DNA of 23,938 nucleotides from Larix sibirica (GCA_004151065.3 NWUY0300046182.1:1-23938), one strand, 5' to 3'. Numbered from the stretch's first letter, positions 9,311-17,613 are shown. Notes: generated by a model not told the origin, from the letters alone. Translations and numbers: made by a program.

Positions 9311-9652
9311 GTTGGGGCCATTTCAACCAAGATGGCTTTAAAAGGTCCCATTCTAATTCAAGCCCCCCCTCCATATATCTCCTTATCAACCCTTAGCTAA
9401 CAACTAACAAACTACCATTCCTTCACATAACCAGTTGGCACTATCCAATGCACTTGTAATGACTATTTACCCATCTGTTCCAAGTATGTCCAAAGCATTG
9501 AAGTATCTTCGACATTATCAGATGCATCTAATCATGGGAGATTCGTGTTGTTCTTAAGAATCCAATCTATGGAATTGACCACTAGGTTGATGTAGGAGCA
9601 AGTAGGTGTACTTGCACAAGAATCTAATTATCTATGTTGCATGTGGACCCAT
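9311..9652. other. Unassigned sequence
   Basis: Contains the stray minisatellite unit at 9364-9405 and otherwise no supported feature. Near 9598-9620 GCAAGT…ACTTGC could form a 6-bp stem, too short to call. Confidence 0.4.
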
Positions 9653-9851
9653 CCCCCCCAAAAAAAGCCTCATTCCTTTTGTCCTTGTGTTTCGGGGACT
9701 TGGGTACCCCTAGGAAATGTCCCCAATCTGTCGGTGACTTCATCAGGGACTTGGGTACTTGTTGGCCATACCCAAAACGTCCCCAACAGATTTCAGGGAC
9801 TTCCGGACAAATTTTGGAGACATTCCAAGTAGATTTTAGAGATGTCCCTGG
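9653..9851 (+). repeat. GGGAC/GTCCC-rich repeat fragment
   Basis: GGGGACTTGGGTACC, AGGGACTTGGGTACT and AGGGACTTCCGGAC alternate with ATGTCCCC, ACGTCCCC and ATGTCCCTGG. The fragment is much richer in G and C than its surroundings and is made of short, self-complementary words. It ends exactly where LTR3 similarity begins. It may be a piece of another LTR or of a short tandem repeat. I do not recognise the family. Confidence 0.45.
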
Positions 9852-9852
9852 N

Positions 9853-10954
9853 TTATTTTAGGGTGATGTGACTTTTTGAATGTAAAATGATTTTATATAG
9901 TGTTCACTTGAGAGATTTAAGTGAACTTGAGATTAAATCTCATTCGTCGATCTTGTCGACCAAGATCGAATCTAGGCCCTACAAGTTGAAAAGTCATAGG
10001 AATTACCCTAATTTAATTATAAAAGAGAGTTATGAGACCTTTGGCACCCATTCGAAGAGAGAATTTTGGAGTGGCTTGATTTCCAAGGAGAAGCTTGATG
10101 AGGAGTGGGAGAAACACATTTGCAAGAGAGAGCAAGGCATTGAACTAAGAAAGTGAGTGAATGGTCAGCTGAGCAAGGGGGGCGCATTTTTCTGTGGAAG
10201 AGGAGTGAGCACGCATCCCAAGGATCTGGGAACCCATCCCAAGGAGAGGGCACACATCCCTAGAAAACATTTGCAGCAGAGTTAAAGTGCTGGTCTGTAC
10301 TGTTGACTGTGCAGGCCATACTGTATGGATTAGTGGGTCGTAGCATTGAGAAAGAGTGGGCCATGCAGCTGGAAGAGGGCACAGAAAATGAGGCAGCCTA
10401 TGGGCACGGTTTTCGAGGTGATTTTCTGCTGTATATTTTCAATACTTTTATTCTCAATTTCCAAGGTGTGAATTTGTGTTAGAATGACTGTACTGTACAG
10501 GCCCTATTCTTGAAATCTGAGCTCAAATTTCAAGACAAGAGTTTGGTCTGACGTGTTGTGTATGATAATTGACACATTTACAGAAGGAAGCTGAAAGTAC
10601 AGTGACTAAGTATAATACTATACATTCTCTGCTGAAATTTTACTGCTGTTGTACACTCATACATATTTTCTCAGAGCTCAATAAACTCTTGTGACTGGTT
10701 TTCCCCTTAGGGGGTTTTTCTAGGGTCTTAAACCAAAAATTACTGTCTGATTTTTATTACAGTCTGCTGTCATTTATTATTTTCGCTGCTAAAATGTGTT
10801 CTTAGTACTGTGTACTAGCTTACAGTGACATTAAAATTGTATGCCAGAGAAATGTGGTTGATTTTATGCCTGTAGAAGACTATTACCAAAGTGTACTAAG
10901 TGTTTAACGAAATCAAATATTGTTTTCAATACTCAGATTTTGAGATTTTAAACA
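9853..10954 (+). repeat. Copia LTR3, 5'-truncated
   Basis: This matches LTR1 from about its base 3576 to its end (…GAGATTTTAAACA), including the TATA box, the AGTGAGCACGCATCCCAAGG block, the CTGTAC words and the U5 motif. Identity is roughly 90 percent by eye across long stretches. About 190 bases corresponding to the LTR1 start are missing, and the break coincides with an N at 9852. It keeps about 40 bases that LTR1 has lost (near 9875-9920). The following GTGGA pentamer nearly matches the GTAGA that precedes LTR1. It is either the 3' LTR partner of LTR1 or a separate truncated LTR. Confidence 0.8.
10018..10025 (+). promoter_or_regulatory. TATA box of LTR3
   Basis: TATAAAAG in the same context as in LTR1 (CTAATTTAAT upstream, GAGTTATGA downstream). 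The core promoter is intact although the upstream U3 is largely gone. Confidence 0.5.
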
Positions 10955-11824
10955 GTGGATATCTTGGATAACTAGAAATTAATTAGCAAGTGTGGAAGTT
11001 CTCATTGGTTTAATTTTCATTGGACATTTGGAAGCATTGTTATATTATTGGGATTATCTTTTCTAAATGCTATTTATTACGATGAGAATTTTCATTTCAA
11101 TGCTATGAATGATGAATGTTAAATGATATGTTAAATCTTTCACAAAAATAATAGTGCAAAGCAGTGCTCATTTGGTTCAAATGACAATTGGATTTTTGGG
11201 TAGAAGACGTGTGTCGGCGTCTATAAAGATATTAAAGAGCTATCGTTAAGCAGGTAAAACTGCGGTTTAGGGGATCTCTACTAGTACAGTGACCAGTGTT
11301 GGGACATGTCTCCTTGCATCCCCATTAGGTGCAAGATGTTGGACATCCCCTCTGACTCCGAACTAGTACCCCTAGTCGGGTAGTACTGCATTAGACAACA
11401 CTAAGCATGGAATTGAACCCCACGTACCTTGCGTATATCGGAGACCCTATAGGAATCCTAAAACCAACCTATCGACCGTCTTGTTGTTGTAGTACACCGA
11501 AAACAACATTTAGGAAGATTACTATTCACATACATGGGTAGTCAAGTGGCGGTCGATCCTCCTTGGTTAGTGCTCTAAGAGATTGGGCCGAGCGTCACTG
11601 TTGAACCCCGCACGTAGATCAAAGAGCTACAACGACTTGACAATCCCTGTGACATATAATGCCTTGGTTTCGGATATCTACCTTATAAAGTTCATTTTGT
11701 CTATTTTTATTGTTAGCATTTTATTTGTCATTGTATTATTTATTTATTTGTTCATAGCATATCTTCTATTGAATATTGAAATGTGTCTCTGTATCTCATT
11801 TAATATCTTAAGTAGACACATTTA
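10955..11824. other. Unassigned DNA, partly richer in CpG
   Basis: The left part is AT-rich. From about 11170 to 11650 the sequence is more GC- and CpG-rich (GTCGGCGTC, ACTGCGG, AGTCGGG, TCGACCG, GGCGGTCGATCC). That differs from its neighbours and resembles a decayed LTR or leader of an unrecognised element. No coding motif and no tRNA cloverleaf could be supported. Confidence 0.35.
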
Positions 11825-11992
11825 CTAAAAAATATAGCTAAGTCGATATTTGGGGCTAGATAGGTCATCTTTATAGCCTTAGAAAAAGCTTGGCTAGGGT
11901 CTGTCCCTTGGTTAGTCTAGGCTCGTTTAAGGCTTCCTAAAGAGGATTCCCTTTCAGCAGTGACACATTGGGTTGGGAATCCATAGTTGTGT
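11825..11992 (+). repeat. Family B repeat, copy 1
   Basis: CTAAAAAATATAGCTA through CCATAGTTGTGT matches the reverse complement of 18753-18934. The best-conserved core is CTTGGCTAGGGTCT-TCCCTTGGTTAGTCTAGGCT, and GTGACACA-TGGGT is also shared. Similarity stops sharply at both ends. The family is not recognised; it could be a conserved LTR fragment or a short mobile element. Confidence 0.7.
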
Positions 11993-12706
11993 CAAAGTCA
12001 ATTCAAAGTATTAGCACCATTCCCTAGAGTGCTTTATCATAATGCTGGTCCACGCCATCAAGGAGCCACAAATGCAAGCGGCCCCAACTAACATCATCAA
12101 AACCACATTCCATAGCTACAACTCATCATCTAGGACCTCATCATCCATGAAGCATAACTGGCAACCTATCATCAAGTGCTTATGATATAAAACTCTAATC
12201 ACCCCTGCCATGGATACCCTCAATCTAATGCTAACCTCATCTTATGCTATAGGAAATCTCCAAGTTTGCTACCCATATTTGACTTCTATTTCTTGTTTCT
12301 TATGCACAGACCTTCCTAGAAATCAAGCTGATGTTGTTGACTTGTTGAGGTCGTTTCCTACTGTTGCCTGTCATGCACAAGATGGCCCAAGCTTGGATAT
12401 GAAGTGTCTTACTGCTGCAAGAAGGTTCAAATTGGCCCAAAAACCTCAGGAACCAGTCGAAAAAAACCCCAAGTGACCACCCTTGCAAATAGGGGTGTAA
12501 CAGGGGGTAACAAAGCTTTCAATATATTTGATGTTTTCAAAGAGTAATAAACAAAGATGTGATTTGAGTTTCATATTTGTGTACTTATTGTTACTTTCTT
12601 TAGTGGGATGTTTTCAGTATCTAGTAGATTTTAGATTGCAACTTTGGTAGAGATTTCAGTTTTATGTTTTTCTAATTAGGTAGACTAGAAATCAAACTAG
12701 GTTTGT
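11993..12706. other. Unassigned DNA left of the minus-strand LTR element
   Basis: No supported gene. The open frame 12210-12476 (88 codons) has no recognisable motif, and its composition is not convincing. The last bases lead into the TACCA target site at 12707. Confidence 0.4.
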
Positions 12707-12711
12707 TACCA
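12707..12711. other. Target-site duplication, left copy
   Basis: TACCA directly before the TGAGACG start of the left LTR, identical to TACCA at 15956-15960 after the right LTR. Five-base duplications are the normal product of retroelement integrase. Confidence 0.85.
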
Positions 12712-12977
12712 TGAGACGAACAAAAGTTCCCTCACACTTTAAACTATCCAAAATACTTGGAATATAAAGTAAGCCATTAATAATATAATGAAAAAATGTA
12801 TAAAGATGAGATGAGATGATTACAAGTAAGAATGAGGGCGAGGGCTCATACATATACCCACGCAGGGGTGCCCCTTCGTATAGAGACATGACCTTTCAAT
12901 AGGAAGGTGTCTCTTCATTACATATTAGTTTATTGAATATTAATTATTGATTTAATATATATATATTGTTTATTACA
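12712..12977 (-). repeat. 3' LTR of the minus-strand element
   Basis: 266 bp. On the element strand it begins TGTAATAAACAATATAT and ends TTGTTCGTCTCA (TG…CA). It is nearly identical to the right LTR, with a 6-bp GGCGAG insertion near 12837 and a shorter TATATA run. Confidence 0.9.
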
Positions 12978-12990
12978 TTGCCTCCCCCTT
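12978..12990 (-). other. Polypurine tract of the minus-strand element
   Basis: On the element strand AAGGGGGAGGCAA lies directly before the TGTAATAAAC start of the 3' LTR. It immediately follows, and overlaps, the TAA that ends the last open frame. A stop codon merging into the polypurine tract is a common arrangement at the 3' end of LTR elements. Confidence 0.85.
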
Positions 12991-13870
12991 AGAAATGTTT
13001 TGTCCTCAAAGCATAACTATGGAATACCTTTACCTTTGTTCTTGCTCGTGATGCTTTCTCATGATCTTTTGTGTTGGTAGTCGTGACACTTGATGAAACG
13101 ATACGATATGAGTTATAAATTACTAAGTAAAAATTTTGCATCATTTGTGAAGTGGTCCATCCTAAGTTAACATTCATTGAGACCTTTTGCTAATCAATTT
13201 GTTGGATGGAACTTCTCATTTTATGCTTCTATCCAATTTGTTGATTTTGTCTCCATTCTTTTTTGAAATCACAACTCATCTATTTATGTTCCTTTTGACC
13301 TTGTCGTTGGTCATATTGATTCTTGTGATTTGGATGACGATACGGTATCCAATTTGCTTATGGAGCATTTGTAGGAACTTCAACTTTTTGTGCTTCTGAC
13401 GATTTATTGGTTGATAATAATTCAATTGAGTGTGTATTTGTTCCTCCTTCCACAATTTGGACTTACATCTTTGAGGATTTTTCTAGCTTCTCATCTTTTA
13501 ATTTTTTTATTTGTTCAATCAAACCCTGGTTAAGATTTCTTAAACTAAAAACTTCTTGATCTTTCTCTGATAACTTCTTCTGGATCTCTTGATTTTCTTG
13601 TTCTAGTTTATGATCGCATTTTATTTTATCTTTTTGACTTCTTAATTTGTGTTAATAATTTTTTATTATGATCTTTTAAACAAGATATCTCTTCGTCCCT
13701 TTCTAGTAAACTTATGTCAGCTTTCTTCTTGAAATTTTCATTTTCCCTTAGCAATTTCTGATTGCGATAAATCTCATTTTCAATTCCATGATTTGAGTGA
13801 GCAAATCCTTATTCTTCTTTTCTAAACAAGAATTTAGTATCTCTACTATCTCAAGTTGTATAGAGTCCAT
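12989..13870 (-). pseudogene. Broken coiled-coil reading region of the element
   Basis: Read on the minus strand from an ATG at 13870 (MDSIQLEIVEILNS). At least three frame segments follow, each rich in K, E, Q, L and I with heptad spacing: LEKKNKDLLTQIMELK near 13830-13780, RNQKLLRENENFKKK near 13770-13730, and QKKLSEKDQEVFSLRN then LIEQIKKLKDEKLEKS near 13600-13465. Frameshifts lie near 13785 and 13637, and a stop at 13463. After further stops a 62-codon open frame (13177-12989) ends ALRTKHF and runs into the polypurine tract. A long coiled coil suggests an assembly role such as part of a Gag, or a captured host fragment. No zinc knuckle or catalytic motif was found. Confidence 0.55.
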
Positions 13871-13985
13871 TTTTAAATAACTATGTGTGTTTTCCTTGTA
13901 ATTCGCAAACACAGAAGGTGTAATGGGTCCACAAAATTAATACAAAATAGGACTTAAAATCTTCTTTAGTATAACTTTTTTTTTA

Positions 13986-14095
13986 CTTAATATTAGGGTT
14001 TCAATAATATTAAATAACCCCTTTATACTATAATCTTTGACTTAGTACTAGGGTCTCAATAATATTAAATGACCCCTTTATACTATAATAAGTAA
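13986..14095. repeat. 55-bp tandem duplication inside the element
   Basis: CTTAATATTAGGGTTTCAAT and CTTAGTACTAGGGTCTCAAT begin two adjacent 55-base units (13986-14040 and 14041-14095). Both continue with AATATTAAAT-ACCCCTTTATACTATAAT. The copies differ at only a few positions, so this is a local duplication within the retroelement. Confidence 0.8.
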
Positions 14096-14108
14096 AACTT
14101 TAGCGCTT

Positions 14109-14170
14109 ATTTAAAATATTCCTTTTTGTATGTCTGAATATTTAAAATATTCATTTTTGTATGTCTCCAC
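14109..14170. repeat. 31-bp tandem duplication inside the element
   Basis: ATTTAAAATATTCCTTTTTG and ATTTAAAATATTCATTTTTG head two 31-base units (14109-14139 and 14140-14170), each followed by TATGTCT. It lies 14 bases after the 55-bp duplication, marking a slippage-prone AT-rich stretch. Confidence 0.8.
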
Positions 14171-14429
14171 GAGTTATTTGATTATTGTATTTATTTAAAT
14201 AAATTGGACGTGAATTAAACCTTTGACAAAAAGACTTCCGTTTTCAATTGTTCCTTTAGTCCACTAAGTCGGATTTTAATAATTAATATTTAACCTTGTG
14301 AACCCTACTTCTTTAGGTGTCACACTACTCACATTTTCTGGCAGTGAACCTTTTATAGCATATCGATACTTGTAATTTGCTATCCCTTTTTCTATTAAGT
14401 CAATTTTTAATTATTATTCCTCAACCTTA

Positions 14430-15330
14430 TGAAAAGTCACGTGACTTGATTTGGTGTCTTCTCGATGGCAATTGCAGCATTTCTTCTATTGTGTAATTTA
14501 GTGTATGATGGTTTGACCGAAGGCGGTTCTGTCAACGACAATTCGAGGCAGAGTGATACCCCACGGCTGTCATATTGAACTCCTGTTAACTGTGAGCGGA
14601 TTGATGTGCAAAAGTGGATAAAGGTGCGACAGATCACGAACCTATACTTCACCCCTGCAGACTAGATTTTCTAGTGGCAGTTCAAACTAAAGGCCTTGAG
14701 GCCGAATTCAGTTGCTTGTAGCGACAGCTCCAACAGACGATTGGCTCCACTGATTCCCCACGAAAACTTTGAAACCAAACACCTCACAGCTATTCAGTCT
14801 ATTCTTCGACGGATGTTAGACGGTTGGTCGATGGTTTTTTGATTATGTGGTAGAGGCGATGTTGGACAACGGATTTTTTTATTCAATGGACCGATAGTAA
14901 CAGCGGCTTGTTAGTATTATAACTATTTTCCAAACCCCAGACCCATATTACAACGACAATTTTCCCTGATTATGAAAACGATTTTCCTCTGAGAACTGAT
15001 GTTATCCAGGACAACTTGTTGAGGCAGCGCTCTTGTGATTCTTATTTGGACTGATATTTTGATTTTGCTTACAACGGAGTAGCTTCTTCTTCAACGGGAA
15101 TTTTCTTTCTTGCTTTCCTAGTTATTTCTTCCTCAATCGAATTGGTTATAGGTCTAATCCCACGAGTTTGCCCTCACTTCAGATTTCTGCGTGAATGACC
15201 ACAACGCGGCAATAGTGTTCTTTAGTACTTGGTAGTCGGTAGCTCCTTGAAGTGACCCTCGGGTCTTTGGTTTATTCCCTGGAATCGCGTTTTCTCTGTA
15301 GCGATAGTGAACGAAAACTGAGATTGTCTA
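14430..15330 (-). other. CpG-containing leader of the minus-strand element
   Basis: About 0.9 kb of internal sequence that is visibly richer in C, G and CpG than the rest of the window (AACGACAATTCG, GACGGATGTTAGACGG, CAACGCGGCAATAG). No frame stays open beyond about 80 codons on either strand, and no domain is recognisable. It occupies the place of a 5' untranslated leader. It may be a captured foreign segment. Confidence 0.4.
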
Positions 15331-15653
15331 CAATGTGAATGCCTGGTAGGTATTCCCAACTGGTGGTTGCTTGTATTAAATTCAGAGGACAGTGACAGTG
15401 CTTTTGATTTCCTTCCTTCATTTTTTTTTTTTTGTAGTAGAATACTTCTTTCTATCAACCCAATTTATATATTCTATGAATTCGACAATATGCTTGTTTT
15501 GGTATTTCGTCAAATTTCAACGGAGTGATTTCAACAAACTTCTTAACCTTAAATGGCCCAAGGGTTGTTGTGGTCAATGAACTTGATTCACAGAACCTAT
15601 GAAAATAGATTGAGTGTGGCTAATAGCCAAATCAGAAAGGCTCTGATAGGCTA

Positions 15654-15666
15654 GGCTCTGATACCA
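15654..15666 (-). other. Primer-binding site of the minus-strand element
   Basis: On the element strand TGGTATCAGAGCC, the exact standard complement of the initiator tRNA-Met 3' end, two bases inside the right LTR. A second, partial copy (plus-strand GGCTCTGATAGG, 15639-15650) stands next to it, so the primer-site core is duplicated in tandem. Confidence 0.92.
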
Positions 15667-15668
15667 AA

Positions 15669-15955
15669 TGAGACGAACAAAAGTTCCCTCATACTTTAGA
15701 CTATCCAAAATACTTGGAATATAAAGTAAGCCATTAATAATATAATGAATAAATGTATAAAGATGAGATGAGATGATTAAAAGTAAGGATGAGGGCTCAT
15801 ATATATACCCACACAAGGGTGCCCCTTCGTAAAGAGACATGACCTTTCAATACGAAGGTGTCTCTACATTACATATTAGTTTATTGAATATTAATTATTG
15901 ATTTAATATATATTTATATTTATATTTATATATTATATATATATTGTTTATTACA
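15669..15955 (-). repeat. 5' LTR of the minus-strand element
   Basis: 287 bp, TG…CA on the element strand. It matches 12712-12977 throughout and is longer because of an expanded TATATT/TTATAT run at 15908-15944. On the minus strand it is followed by the primer site. Confidence 0.9.
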
Positions 15956-15960
15956 TACCA
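15956..15960. other. Target-site duplication, right copy
   Basis: TACCA, identical to the left copy and immediately outside the right LTR. Confidence 0.85.
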
Positions 15961-17274
15961 TGTGATGAAGAATTTCAACAAGGTTGAGCAAAGGAAGAGG
16001 TAGTTCAATTGGCAAAGCCTACAAAAGGAGGAAATTAATTTTGGGTTTACAACACTAAATTGTGGAGAGGAGGTCGAGAACCAAGAATGACATGCCCTAG
16101 GAGATATCAAGGAGGGAGTCAAGGAGAGGGCGTCTAGAGACAATCTCACAGAACTAGACTCGTGGCACCCATTGCCAAGATGAAAAAATGCCCTACATTT
16201 AATAAGTCTAGTAATAAGGGATCACCAATGGGTAGGATAAAGAAGCCTATTGGATAAAGCCCTGCCCTGCAATGTTGTGAAATATTGTGCATGATTGGTA
16301 TAGAGAATCTCAACCCATGACGATTGGAAAAAATAAAATAGTGAGTGTGAAAAAGAAGTCAAGTCTTTGCAAGATGACAATCAAGTTTTAGATGTGAATC
16401 TATAATCTGAAGGAGGAAAAAATAAAATAATGAGTGTGAAAAAAAATTTAAGTCTTTAAGAGATGACAATCAAGTTTTGGATGAGAATCTATAATCTGAA
16501 GGAGGAAAGGGAGCAAAGTTATTGAATTTATAATTTTAAGCTAAAAGCATTAATCATAAAAATGGATACAAAGGTCAATGATGGTTTCATTGAAAAGTGG
16601 TTCATTGAAGTATTACCACACATATATAAGGAAAAGATGTGTAGTGTAGACTTTGCAATGTGTGCTAGACATGCCAAACTCACCCTAGGACGATGACAGT
16701 TCTCTATCTCATCCTCACGATAACTGGCATGTGCTAAAGCTTCTCCTTTGAGTGTCCCTTCAATGACCCAAATGTGTGATTTTGGCCCTCCCATTTGATG
16801 TTTGGTACCATGAGATGATACCCCTAGCATAAACCTTGGTCTCTTTTACCCTTAGTCACATATTTAGCTATAGTAAACCACATGGCTCCCCTATTTGGGT
16901 ATCTCTCTAGTTGGCTAAACCAATTTTGGGCCTTTTGCATCGTATAAGCCACTATAACTTACAAAGGCCTCATTCGGGTCAACAAGTGCAACCAATTCTA
17001 CTAAGCATGCATATTTATGAGTTTACGCACAAGGATCATGCTTATTGGGTTAATTGCCCTTCTTCAATGGATTAAGAGCACACCCTAAAAGGTAAAATAA
17101 GATGTATCATATGAGCATAAAACATATGTACCATGAACAAGCTATGACAATGAACCAAGAATCAAACTATCATCATTCATCCACATATATAAGCCATGTA
17201 ACCACTCATGAAACCAAAGATGCAAATTGATTAATGAGTTATTAGATCTCAAGAGATAACTGCATTCATGTACA
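15961..17274. other. Unassigned DNA with one local duplication
   Basis: Apart from the 89-bp tandem duplication, nothing is supported. The 100-codon minus-strand frame at 16528-16830 has no recognisable motif. A tRNA D-arm-like string at 16001-16013 (TAGTTCAATTGGC) lacks the rest of a cloverleaf. Confidence 0.4.
16326..16503. repeat. 89-bp tandem duplication
   Basis: GGAAAAAATAAAATAGTGAG (16326) and GGAAAAAATAAAATAATGAG (16415) head two adjacent 89-base units. Both run through GTGTGAAAAA, AAGTCTTT, GATGACAATCAAGTTTT and ATCTATAATCTGAAGGAGG. The units differ at only about ten positions. No frame is conserved. Confidence 0.88.
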
Positions 17275-17338
17275 ACCTGAGTGGGCCTAACGGTTAAGAA
17301 AATGTGTTTCCTCTTGGGAGGTCATAGGTTCAAATCTA
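17275..17338 (+). mobile_element. tRNA-derived SINE-like segment
   Basis: TGGGCCTAACGG (17282-17293) resembles the RNA polymerase III A box, and GGTTCAAATCT (17327-17337) resembles the B box (consensus GGTTCGANTCC). Their starts are 45 bases apart, as in a tRNA gene. The order GAGTGG-CCTAACGGTTAAG … GGGAGGTCATAGGTTCAAATCT is typical of tRNA-derived heads of plant SINEs. The acceptor stem does not close well, so a functional tRNA is unlikely. The 3' end of the SINE is not defined; it may run to about 17480. An N lies at 17371. Confidence 0.55.
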
Positions 17339-17561
17339 GAGGGGGTAGGGTATGTACACCTCTCTAGACTNTTCATTCACACTCATTTGTTCACCTAACT
17401 TTATTCTTTAAGGGGTACACTTGCATCTTTGACTGGTTTTGTTCACACTTTGTTTCATCTTGTTGAGAGTTAAAGTGACTTTGAACTAGTTCATCCTATT
17501 TTTGGAGGAGAGAAGAGAGTCCACATCATCCATTAGACTTGTCAACCATGATTGGTTGGAT

Positions 17562-17613
17562 CTAACTAACTCCAATATTTTATTATTGTTGGACTTGTCA
17601 TGGAGTTAGTTAG
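17562..17613. repeat. Perfect 13-bp inverted repeat
   Basis: CTAACTAACTCCA (17562-17574) and TGGAGTTAGTTAG (17601-17613) are exact reverse complements separated by 26 bases. It could form a hairpin, or be the tip of a small inverted-repeat element. No matching target duplication was identified. Confidence 0.7.

Larger units (their letters stand above)
3382..10954 (+). mobile_element. Composite Copia-type LTR retrotransposon complex
   Basis: The region begins with an LTR at 3382 and ends with a related LTR at 10954. Inside are a primer-binding site, a broken gag-protease region, a polypurine tract, a second LTR of another subfamily and unassigned DNA. The flanking pentamers are GTAGA on the left and GTGGA on the right, which differ at one position. 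This is what a decayed 5-bp target duplication around LTR1 and LTR3 would look like. The alternative is three independent insertions that only look nested. The Gag zinc knuckle and the protease motif place the coding part in the Copia (Ty1) superfamily. No integrase, reverse transcriptase or RNase H motif was seen anywhere between the ends. Confidence 0.5.
12712..15955 (-). mobile_element. Non-autonomous minus-strand LTR retroelement
   Basis: A complete insertion of 3244 bp: LTRs at 12712-12977 and 15669-15955, a primer-binding site inside the right LTR, a polypurine tract inside the left LTR and a perfect TACCA target duplication. These fix the minus orientation. The internal region (about 2.69 kb) contains no recognisable protease, integrase, reverse transcriptase or RNase H. 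It has a long CpG-containing leader (about 14430-15330) and a broken coiled-coil coding trace near the 3' end. By eye the LTRs differ by about 11 substitutions over about 255 aligned bases, plus a 6-bp indel and an AT-run length change, so the insertion is not recent. The superfamily cannot be assigned. Confidence 0.9.

Noticed and set aside
11400-11440. tRNA on the minus strand suggested by GGGTTCAATTCC
   Set aside because: Only a T-arm-like string is present, with no D-arm, anticodon stem or acceptor stem at the right distances.
12210-12476. 88-codon plus-strand open frame that looks slightly gene-like
   Set aside because: No recognisable family, no splice or promoter context, and flanked by transposon sequence. 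Kept only as unassigned DNA.
15420-15434. Poly(T) run as the poly(A) tail of a minus-strand retrogene
   Set aside because: It lies inside the leader of the well-bounded LTR element and has no adjacent coding sequence or separate target duplication.
15999-16085. tRNA gene or SINE head (TAGTTCAATTGGC, then AGGTCGAGAACC)
   Set aside because: The box spacing is about 70 bases, the second motif is a poor B box, and no cloverleaf forms.
16528-16830. 100-codon minus-strand open frame
   Set aside because: No domain and no supporting promoter or neighbour. A frame of this length is expected by chance in 24 kb.
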